Translations under genes and position numbers: made by a program | Source: Tubulanus polymorphus | Taxonomy: Eukaryota; Nemertea; Palaeonemertea; Tubulaniformes; Tubulanidae | NCBI RefSeq assembly: GCF_964204645.1 | Contig: NC_134031.1 | Span: 5,625,001 to 5,689,000 of the forward strand | Length of the DNA stretch: 64,000 nucleotides | Reading direction: 5' to 3' | Part shown: positions 11,101-23,100 of the stretch, piece after piece | Layout of the letters: each line of letters begins with the position of its first letter | How positions within the stretch are numbered: the first letter of the stretch is position 1 | The notes under the pieces: model-generated | Database searches by the model: none | The model's input: only the letters and a program-made list of their open reading frames with translations | What the model was told of the DNA's origin: nothing

Positions 11101-14100
11101 TTTCATCGAATACGATCGAGGTGCGTAATTAAAATCAGCCTACAGCGAAACGTATTTTAGCAACAATATATCTCGCGGCCGTCTACCGTGTGTGCCGAGC
11201 GTTTATTCGAAACGAGAGAAAAATAACATTCGAATAATTACAGCGCGATTAATAACGAGAAAAGAAAATTGAATTTTCTCTCCCTCGTAATGGGGTACCA
11301 GCACCACTAGTGTAGCAATCGAGGATTCCACGTATGACAGGTGAATATCCGCCAGGTTCACTAGCGGTTACTCGGTTACCACACTTCAATTTCTTCTACA
11401 TTTCAAGTATATTCGAATCAACTTTTCTCATCAGCAAATCTTTTTTCAGTAAAACTAAACCATACACTCATTGGAGACGCCAATCGTATGTACATTTGAT
11501 AACAAAATTTCAATATAGGAGCCAAAGAATCCAGTTCAAAGTCCATTGAAAATGGACTTATTTTCACTATCTATAACTGAGCGCATTGTTGCGCCATCTG
11601 GTGTCTGCCGGTACCCCAATCGTATGACGACACTGCTTACCTTCGAGTGAATATGAATATCATGATGATGACGATCGAGATGCAAACCGCGACGGCGACG
11701 ATGGATCCGGCGATGATGCCCATCGGCGTCGAGTCGGCCGCCTGGTCGACGCCCGTCTTGAAATAGTGCACCGAACTGAAGTCCGACCAGCCGCCGTTCT
11801 TCGTCTTGTATCGAATCTGAAGAGAATACGCGAGAAACGAATCGATGATTGAACTGTTCAACATAAAGACAGAATGCTCTCTTCAGCATGGCTGCCCCAA
11901 CCTATGATCAGTACTATCAAGTGCTATCAGTAGCAAGTTTGATTTTTGTTATGGGGCATTCATCGAAATATGTAAGAAAATCGGTAATCAATGGTAAAAG
12001 CCTCAGCAACATCTTTCACATTTTAGTACATATCATATGAATTCAATAAGTAGATCTCGGGACAAAATAGTATTGGAATACTGACAATCAGGAACAGTTA
12101 ACAGCTCTGGTAGTGACAAGGTGAAAGCGAAAAATATGTGAGAAAAAAGTTCATATTCATGAGACCAAATCAATAAAATCTATATTTCTCACTAGGGCGA
12201 AAAAAGTAAAAAATCGGGAAAAGTAAGGAGCTTTTTAGGATTGCACGAAGGCTGAATTCTAATGGAAAGTGTCTCTTCCCTGTTTTAATGGATTGCCAGT
12301 ATCAAAAATGCAACAAGTAAAGAAAAAATCAGGAAACAGTCGACAGTTTGTAAAGATCGCGTGATTAATGTTTTCATGTTGCATGCAGGATTTTTGCGTC
12401 TAAGCCCTCGGGGCGCGTATTACAACCAGCATTCAAAAAACCCGACACGCGCATTTACTTATAGCAGACGCGCTCCACTGCGACGACGTATCATTTCAAT
12501 ATTTCGAATCCAGGCGCGAAAAACATTAAACGTTATACGCTTACGTTACGCGTAAAACGTTATCGCTGAGACACACCCAAAGTCGAAGAAATATAATCCG
12601 CGATAAAATTGGAATTGGGATATCGGTTGCATACGCGAAGGTGCGTAATTGAGGATTTTTGCATCGGTTGAGATGGGCGATATATACATTGCCTAAAGCG
12701 ATGACGAACAGAAATATGCGGAGTAATAGTTTCGGTTTAATTCGCACTAAAGCGTAAAATGTCAAATTTTTCTCAATTACTGGTAATGCACACTAAACAT
12801 AAGTGCAATGTACATAATTCGATCGACCGTTCGTAACCTATGGAGTTGACTTCCACGACACACGACATAATATCACACATGAGCAAACTCGAAATCGAAT
12901 CACCTCCCCAGATTCATCTTGCATTACACACCCGTTTGAAAAACTTCGCGCCGGAAAAAAACTTTTCCTCCGATTCACCCGCGGCGTTCGTCGCGACGAC
13001 ATAAAAGGCAACAATTTTTTGTCTCCCGATTTACGAATCGCGATCGATGCGCAGGATATTCGAGTAGGCCGTTTTTAGCCTATTCGTCACACGTACCTCC
13101 CTCCTCGCTGTAGAAACTACCGTGGCACGACGTGTTGTTTTTGGTTTTTTTTACATCGATTACGATGAGCAACCAATCGAAAATTTTATTCGACTAGATC
13201 AAGTTAAACGAGAAAAAGATAGAATACCCGTCGAAAACGCTTACGTCTATACGAACCGACTTCAATGAACATGCCTTCAGAGGTGCGCGCGTTTAATTGT
13301 TAACTGATCTAAAAGTCTTTAAGCGATTTTCACGCGTAGCTAAAATAAAGCGTCAATACTTTTTCAGCGCGCGTGTGTGTGTAACTTTTTACTCGTCGAA
13401 ACGAATATCGAAACGAGCCCGAGGCTTCGCCGTAACTTCCAAGGGAGTGTCGAGAACTTTCATCGATATGTAACAGCCGATATCTCCAAACTGAGTGAAC
13501 CGATTAGAATTCCGATTGGAAATACGAAATAAAATCGATCGGATATATATTCGAAAAATTTCTTCGGCGGCGCGTTGGTAACCGGATTTCTTTCACCGAA
13601 GTCACATTTGATCTTTATATTCATTGCTGGCGGGCTAAACACCTTTCGCTGTGATAAAATCCAAACAGATAGAGAGCACGAAAGAAAAGCTACGAGCAAA
13701 AATTCAGAAGAAAATTTCCACCTTGATAAATCGGTTACAAGGTTGAATAAATCGGAATGCATATTTAAATACGTCTCATAATTCTCGGTAATATTTCAAA
13801 AGCAGCGGCTATACGACCCAGGGGAGTGTCATCTGCTAGACAGCTCGATGGCCCAAACTACCGTTCGAATCTGGAGCAATCCCCATTAGATACCTGAGTG
13901 ATTACCAAAACATTACTCAGTGTGCACGATCAAACCTTCAATACTGAAACTTCATTTCATTTGACACACCGAAATAGCAGAAAAATGTTGGCCTCATAAA
14001 AATTGGTAACTATCAATGACTCCAGCAACATCCAAATCTTTTTCAGGGTGTGGCCATTTACAAATCCCCAGAGAGTTTTCCCTGATTTTTCCATGTGATT

Positions 14101-17100
14101 ACACAAAATTACCCTTGGTGAATCAGAGATATTACTAGGTTTAAAATGTTATGTTTCATTCATCTTTCATTGAATCGCATACTAATAAAAAAGAAACACA
14201 GGGTCAAATAGCATCATCCAAATTCCCTGGAGTTTTCCAGGTCTTTTAAAAAATGTGTCAAATTCCTTGAGTTTTACTAGATTTTTGATAGATTTTTCTG
14301 ATTCCTGAGTCCAGGACAGTGGCCACCATAATGAAGCAATAGGGGCATCCTTACCTGAAACGCGTATTGCGTATTTCTAGTCAGATTCTTGAACGGTAGT
14401 TTCGCGACTTTCGTTTGAACAGACGCCACTTTTTCCGGATGCTCGGTCGGATAATATCGTATCTCGAACATTTCGATCTGGCCGGATAGTTTCGGCGATC
14501 CGATGTTCAACGTGAATTGTCCGTCGATGATCGTCGATCCGACATTCAAATCTTTGGCGGCTAGAAATAAAAGAAAAACAGTTCAAGTGAAATGAATTGT
14601 TGCGCAGTTGCAATTTGGAATTTGCATACAGCAAGGGGCAGTGGCTGAGTGGATTTAAAGCCAGTTCTTCTGTCTCTCTCCCCACTGGGATAAAGGAACC
14701 GTAAGCCTGCTTATAACATCTTGAGTGGCGCTCTTTGGGTTGAATTATATACAAGGCACAGGCGCAACAAGGTCAAACTCCGAAATTCTCATGCGTTAGT
14801 TCCCATTGCATTTTGGATATGTTGTATCAAGGGCCAATAGCTAAATTTTGTCAAAACAACATTTCGAATTTCAACCCCATTACTCAGATAGAAGGTCATC
14901 TTCAATGTCATATCATTGAAAACCGGAGTTTTTAGTGTCTAGTTCTGCCTTAGGTGACACAACTAGACCCCCCTACTAACATTGTACCCAAGTTCCATCA
15001 AGAACAACCCACCATCAATGAGACTAAGTATTGAAAGGCAGACACACACAGTCAGTCAGTACGAGAATAAGGGTCTCATGGAAGTATGAGAACCAGAAAA
15101 GTGTCTTAAAAATGACGTAAATCTCATTGAATGCAATATTTAAAGGTAATGCAGGAAAATAGAGTAATTTTCTTATGTATAACAGCCGTTAATTTTACGC
15201 GATGACAGATGACACAAAGGGACGTCGAATAAATATCGACTATCAACAGACATGTTTCGTGTCTGTCATGTTAAGCGAACGAATGTAAATTGCCGGTGAC
15301 ACGGTACAGGTTTGACAGCCAGATCGGTAGGTAGCGAAATGAATCCGCATTATTCGAATCGAATCGAATCGAAAAAAACTCCTTTGTACCCGATTGAATA
15401 GCTAATTACGAAAATAAGCAGTTTAAACCATAATAACATACGCGACTTCAATCGGTATGACGCAAATGTTTGAATACAAAAATCTATTGAATACAGCGAT
15501 GAAAAATTCCCCCCATGCGTCAGTCAAAGTTCTACTTGACTTTAAAATATGATTATGGTTATCTAGTGACATTTCAAGTGATTCTTTTATTATCTATAGT
15601 TCATCGCTGCTGGGTTAGGTTTAACCGGCGCATCGTCGGGAAAAACGATAACTTCGAATCGATACCGTATCGAATATCTGAACTCGGTCCCAATTACGTA
15701 GGTACGTTTACAATAACAGAGTTCCACGGTCTGTGAGCGTGTACGGTTGTTCAATTCGAGAACCATATATTATCTTTTTCGGTTGTTTGTTTCAACCGCG
15801 TAGAAAAAAAATGAAATAAACAACAAACTTTCCCTTCGAGGCAGTAGTCGAGTTCCCAGATTGTTCTAGAACGAATGTCTCGTCGAATGACGACGACGAC
15901 GCGCAAGTTCCGATCGAAAGTTTCTTCGCGCGAGCGCGCCGAAAATCTCCGGCGACGTTTTTCTCGTGAACGTTTTTCTACCCGATTTCTCGATGCCGTT
16001 CTCGCGCAGCCGTTCCTTAAAAAGCGACGAGAACAATTCAAACGAACGAAATGTACAAAAGTAATTCGATATGCTTCCCGTAGAATTTCTACAAGCTTCT
16101 TGCGTTTCCCCGGATCACGGAGTTCCGTGTTCCGTCTGCAAGGTTTCGCTTTTTATTTGATTGGTAAGTTACTCGCAGATGCTAGGCCTTTTAGTCACGC
16201 GAATTCCGAAGTTTCGAAGAACAAAGCCCCTTGAAAGTTATCCGAATATCTTTCAATTCCGTCAGCCATTTCTCTGATACTACTAACACGCAACGCATTA
16301 TTTTTTTTTCAGAAGCCATCAAACTGATGGCTTTCGCATCAACTCATTTTCGAGCCATGGACAGAATATAAAACGCTATGAATATCCACAAGAGAATAAG
16401 GCGCAGTTTCAGAGACTTTGACAGCCGCGATCGCACAAGCATTTTTAGCCTGACCAAAAATGTTGGACCAGGCCCGAGCCAAATTCTAGCACGGGTCAAA
16501 TTATTGCATTTGAATCGCAACTGGTTCAAGAAATAATTCACTGCGCTCGAGTGAGTGGTTTGCGTGTGAAAGCGCTCTCTAATTGGTCATGGGAAAAATT
16601 GACTAGGTCCGGACCCTTGTCAATTTGGCTCTGGCAAAATCGTGGCTACCGAGGACATCCTCAAGAGAATAACGCACAAGTTGAATAGACTTTGACGACA
16701 TCGAAAAAAGATGCTTGACGTAAATTGTCACTCTAGATCGGTAAATTGAGAAGTAAACACTGGCAGCAACAAAGCTCGATTTCTAAGCAGAGGAACATAA
16801 TTATTGGCTTATAAATGAGTCAAAGATGACTTCGAGGAATGTTTGCATTGTAGCGGCTAGTGCCAGTAAATTGCGGTTAATTGAGCCCCGACGATAAATA
16901 GTTCTTTTGATTCCTAAAAAACGGCAGAGAAAACTAAAGCGACGTATCCCCATATACTACTATCGTTACTATTGAAGATGTGAAGGTATTTTCGCGTAAT
17001 GGTCGGCTGATACAGGGAATGCTAGATTTAATCCTCTTAGACTATAACGTTCGACTAGGGAAGAAGTCGTCGACAATCCTATTAATCAATGAATGCCATT

Positions 17101-20100
17101 TCACATCATCGGCGCAGACGCAAAGCCCCTTAAAGCCACTACAGGGGATAACGGTTTCATAGTTCACTGTTGCACGGTGTCATCAGCAGTCGACCGTACC
17201 AAGTGCATTGCACTGATAAACTGAAAACCCTATCAACAACATCTGCATACAAAAACCACTGCTGAATAACAAATATTGACAATTGGTCTTATGAAAATTT
17301 TTTCTTCAATATCAATTACGAAGATAACCGCACATTATATGCAAAATGTTCTAAACTCTAGTATTAAACCATGTTCATCCAGTTCCACCAACAGGTGTCT
17401 CCGAAATATGCTGTTGAAAACAGTCGAATGGTGTCAAAATTCGCTAAGACTTTTAATTCGACTTTAAGCGCGACTGAATGAAAACAGGGATGATAGTTTA
17501 GATGGACTTCATCAACATTTATACCAAAGATTTTTTGACGCCGTAAAAACCGTTTATAATAATGTTTATATATATCGATACATAGTATGCGTTTTAAGGG
17601 TTTATGTATTGCGTTTTAAGGGTTCAATGTGCACTACTACATCATCAATATTAGCGTTTCGAAATAACAATTCACAATTTGCGACGTTTATTTTGTAATG
17701 AAATATATTTCATAACTATTGTTTCATATTTGATAAATTTCAATAATTATTTTTGGGAGGATGTGCACTACATCATCATATATCGGGGCTAGACTGGTTA
17801 CAATTCAATTCGATTACTGATATATTCAAATCCAAAATAACTTTGTTGATCCTTAATATTATATAATTCTATACCATTATCGACAATATCAAGCAATGTA
17901 TAATTTATAATTTATTTTTCATGGTCGTCAATAAACTTTCAAGTTTTCTCATTCATAACTTCACTACTCCGAGGCTGTATCTCAACAACAGCCCATCCCG
18001 CATCTCACGTCAGGGGGAGGGGGTAAAACGCATAGTAAGCTCTATAGTTCAGGACGTTATTAGATCCTACGGCTTGATTCCATAATCAGTACATGACATC
18101 CATATACGGTTTATGAGTTTAAGCCGGAATATTTACACGGTAAACGCTAACACGCGCGCAGTACTGGAACCCGGCGGCTGAAAATATTGTAATATTTACA
18201 ATGAATGGTATTTCACCCCGCAGTCAGATTAATAATCAACGTCGATCGAGAATTATCAACTGTGGGAAACAAGCAACGAGCGCGGCGCATTTAATCCTTT
18301 ACTCCGGGCCCAAACATCTAACTTTTTCGATTTGATTTGCCCGCATGCAAAAAACATTTTCTACGCCGAATAGGTTCATGTTACACTCGCTAAAAAAATG
18401 CTTTGAAACAATAGCCGCGATCACTTGAGCCAAATTTGGCCCAGAACAACTGTTTACACAGGTGCCAAATGGGCCCGAGCCTGTTTGGCCCAACCAAAAA
18501 TGTCGAACTAGGCCAGAGCCAAATCTTAAGCGTGGATCAAATTATTGCGTGTGAATTGCAACTGGTTCCAGAAGTGACTCGCTTCATTATTTAGTATCGA
18601 GTGAGTGGTTTACGCGTCAACGCGCTCTCTAATTAGGCACGGGCCAAATTTGAATTGGGGCTCGATCCGTGTCAATTTGGCCCTGGCCAAATCGTCTCCG
18701 TATGATCACGGCTTATGTTAAGGCCCGATTAGTACAGTCCAGAGAATGATGAACCAGGCTATATGCCTCAGGCTGCTACTGGAAAGTAGTCAGCCTTCAG
18801 AAGATCAGTCGTTTTTGAAATCGCGCAATTTTTACGACAGGACTAGGATTTCAAGTACTCAGAATATACCGGCTATATGCACTGATTTCGCCTACGAAAC
18901 GCGCGCACTAAACATTCGCAGCGTGAACAAAAATACTAAATACTAACATCCTTAGAAAAAATAAACTATGCAAAATGACTGTTTTTTGTTTTTTACAGAG
19001 ATATACACCTACTCAAGCCTGTGGACCGACAATAACAACAGTATACTAACTGATGTATCAAATCAGCTGACGAAATTCTTCCGCAGGCAGACAAACAAAA
19101 GAATGTATCCCTCTCCGGTTGGTATCTATTTAGACTAAACAGAAACTAATTCAAAAAAAGCGCGGGATACATCTCTACCTGACTAAATTCTGTGTCTCGG
19201 ATTTGTTTATTAGGTTCAAACAGCATTTTCCCGAAAGTTTTTAGCAAGGCGGCGATCCCTTTCATTTTTAACATCCGCCCCTCTGAAAATCAGCAACACC
19301 TCATCTAATATCCTCTGCCCCTGCCTGAGTGGATGTCGACATTCTATCAATGCTGATAATCGCTTAGAAATATATCGCGCTAATGTAAAAGATTACACCG
19401 AAATAAAGCTCAAATTTTCTGTAGCTATGGGGGATCGAAAGCCTTGCTAAAGTTCAGCAAGCACGATGTCATACCCTAAACAATGAACGCAGCCCCTTTA
19501 AAATTCCAGCATATGGAGAACACTGGGTTCAGGCATGATGCACGTTACATGTGTATTCATGTATAGTTTGTCACTTCAAACATCAAACAAAACATAGAAA
19601 GTGAATTATCTACATATTTCTGCACGTTTCATTTCAGCGAAGTTTCTCCGGATTTTTTTTTTTATTAAAGCTCTTTAAGTGCAAGAGAATGCTAAAAACG
19701 ATAACATTTGAAAAAGGGTTAATATTTATTGAGCAACACGCGGCCGCGATGTTGGATATAGCAACGATAAATTGAGCATATAATAGCAAGCGGTAGATCA
19801 TTTAAAACTGTTACTGACTCATACCACTCACTCTCTCTCTCTCATACTGTATCCGTATCACCTGAATGAGTGGCCAACACAGGTGATACTACCCTCAGCT
19901 CTCATTAGTTCGAGAACTGACGCCGCAATGGAAAAACAACATCTTTTGACCACGAAAAAAAACTACCGTTCTGCGGGAGCGAATATCATCGATACCGGTA
20001 GCAAGGAATAGCGATACCTCGCGCTGCTCGCTTCGAAAATAAAAAACACAAATTCCAAGCGTTTGTTTCTTAAACTGGTTCACTTCAAAGGTGGATTTAG

Positions 20101-23100
20101 GGGGCTGGACCGCACCCCTTTTAAACCTAACCATCGGCATATATTCATACATATTGTTTTTACCTGTGCCTGCATCAGTGGTGAATTCGATCATCTCGTA
20201 GAAATCCCATTCTGTGCGACTGATTTTCGAAACGCCGTTTCGAGCGTAAATCGTCACTTTGTATTTCTTACTCGGTTTCAATCCGCTCAGAGTGACCCTG
20301 GAACGAATTACAAAAAAAAAATAATAATCATATGTTTTGATAATAATTACATGCAGTGTTCTCCGGTTTTAGACGGGCGGCCACCCTTTGAGAATCATCA
20401 TACACCTTATAAAATATCTTCTACCCCTATCAATGTGTATGTCAATATTCTATCAATACTGATAACTGCTTCGAAATACAATGAGCTAATGTTAAAGTAG
20501 CAGATTACACGAATAAAGCTTAAATCTTAGGTATTTTTTTGCAGGATCAAAAGCCTTGTTAAGGTTCAGCAGCCACGACGTCACAACGTAGCCTCTTTAA
20601 AATTCCAACACATGGTGAACGCTGACATGTTATTATTTTGGGGGCTACTATGTTGGCTAAGATGTTTTTTTGTCTGTCTCACTACTTACCGTGTATGGTT
20701 GAAATTAGTCATTGCCGGCGTATAGGCGACGTTGATATCGCACTCACGACACTCGACGAAGTAATACAAATCTTTACGTCCTCCGTCAAATACAGGCGGC
20801 TGCCATTTCAATATGGCCGTCGACTGGTCGTGATAGTGTACGGTGAGGTTACGCGGAGGTGACGGCGGTTCTGAAAAAAAAAGCGAATGGTTAAAACCCC
20901 GATAGATCGCGACTTATTATATTCAGTTCGCCACAAGCGAAAACATGACAAAAAAATTGGAAAAAAAACTTCTATTTAGGGAAAAGCCTACGATGAAATT
21001 GGTAAAAAGAGCCCCAGAGCTGCCGACCCCAACCATCGGTAACAAGTCGAACATTTCTTTGGTGGCATATGAACCAAAATGTCAATCAGTGATCAGGGGT
21101 TTGACTCTTGATAACCATATTTATAACAGACCTCGGTAATATAGAATGAAATGTAAGTAATTTGAACCAAATTCAGAGTTTTTTGACATTAAAATAGTGT
21201 ATCTTATGAACTAGGGATTATGCTGATTTTGAGAGTATATCGAAATGATTGGGAGAAGTTAGGCTAAAAACTACTCTCAAATGGTAGTTGTACAGAGGTC
21301 TCTTATACAAATCGCAAATATGAAAATCAGGAACAGTTGGTCGCATTGGAGCCCTGAAATAATAAGACAACCTTCCACAGACCACAGCACATTCGTTAAA
21401 AGTATCTTGAAATCATGCAAAAAAATGATGACCTGTTAGGTAAAGTTTTCACTGGATGCTTTCGAGGGTTCATCGAGGACAGAATGAGGTGAACTACTGT
21501 ACTAAAAGTTGGAGTGCTCATAGGATTAGTGTCCGACTCCACAGGAAAACAACAATTCTCCCTCCATCGGATTATAAGGGATTATCTCTGACGGATTAAG
21601 TGGATGCGTAAAACCTATACCTATAAACATCATAAACTCTACACCTGTTATCGTATTGGAAAAAAAATCATCGAAAGGACTTTGAAACAACATCACACGA
21701 TCAACTGCGATATACGCTTAGAATCGTTAGGGTAAATGGTTGCCATGTTGATCTACAGGAAGAACGCCCTAGCGATACTAGTAGATCCAGTAATAAGTAA
21801 AGCAGTAACCTGAGGTTATTCAACATTCTCCATCTCTCTCCCCGACGTTTTTCCTTTCAATAATCCCCAGAGAGAAAATAATGAGAATTCACAGGCGGTA
21901 CGCGGCGGCCGGATAGGTTTCGAGAAATGATTGAGTTCGTCGGTTTGTGTGTACGGATCAGTTTCTCGCTAACGTTGAACAGTTGCTCGTGCTTTATCAT
22001 TCTCCCCGCGCGTTATAGACCGAACCCGGCAACAACAACCACGACAGCCGCCTGTCCGTCCATATAGCAGTTTCTGGCAGTTTCTTAAAACGTCGGAAGC
22101 GGTTATTTTTTTCCAGATTTTTGCAACTCCGACGAAACGTTAAATATTCACGTTTAGAAATAGACAAACCCTCCTGTGCGGTAATTAACGGTAAAGAACG
22201 CTTATGTAACAGTATGAGGAAACTAATTTTTCTGAGGTTCTAAATCTAATCAAAGTCATTTGCGAGACTCGAACTACACCGCAAAAATCAGCGTAGACGC
22301 ATTGCTATGTCTAGACGGAGAATATTGCCAGAAACAGAGTCTCAGCGATGGTAATTTTCAGCTGAAGCCCAAACAAGTCGACCCGGGGACTACTTACTAT
22401 GGACGGCTTTGAACTCTGTGATTTGGAGGGGCTACGCAAACGAAAACTTGGCCCATTATTTCGAATTCAATCAACCTATGATGATGCAAACTTTCTTGTT
22501 ACGCAATCATCAATATTCTGAATAACTTGTCTAAAGAATATTCACTGATTCAGAAACTGGCCTAGTCACCACTTCGAGACTTTTACTTTAGTTTAGTAAC
22601 ATATCCTTCGTATTGTTGTGACACACAGACCGACATCAGGTTCGTAGGGTAAATTCTTTTAAGAACGAAAAATACGATATCGGAAAGGGGGATTTCGGAT
22701 ATATTTCGTTTTCTGGTTATGACAATATCCGATTGAGAGCGATGATCCCTCGACTGCCGGGGAACTAGCGCGCCGCCGCGCGTATTGATAAATGTTGCCC
22801 GGGTTTCATGTATCAATGGTTTATTGACAGCAGACGGAAACCGAAAACCTCAACAACCCGACAGATATCCGAGATATAATTGATATTTTCCCTGTCTCCC
22901 CGCTAAGCTTAGCTAGTTCTTATGATCATACAGAAATGTTTTCTCGCAAAACGAACGAACGACTTTGGTTATCGGGAAGAGTTTCAATTTCTTTTCAATT
23001 GGTATCGCTCTATCAATACGATAGACTGCACTGACATCAGAATTGGGTGGTGGTTTTGGTCAGCAATGAGAAAAACAAATATCGCCAAGTTAATCCAGTG

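Larger units (their letters stand above)
14561..20163 (-). other. Eph intron 6
   Basis: 5603 bases. It contains the GGCC repeat pair, a full TTGACGCC-end MITE, hAT-like copy A and a CT microsatellite. A GC-richer patch at 15850-16240 has opposing arginine-rich frames (119 codons plus, 96 minus) but no family signature. A short stretch near 14639 (GGGCAGTGGCTGAGTGG) resembles a tRNA A box without a matching B box. Confidence 0.65.

Noticed and set aside
14639-14690. tRNA-like start (GCAGTGGCTGAGTGG)
   Set aside because: It resembles a Ser/Leu tRNA A box but no B box, anticodon arm or acceptor pairing follows. At best a degraded SINE head.
16311-16333. Short hairpin AAGCCATCA-AAC-TGATGGCTT
   Set aside because: Only about ten base pairs, not followed by a histone-type or terminator context. 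Common by chance in this amount of sequence.
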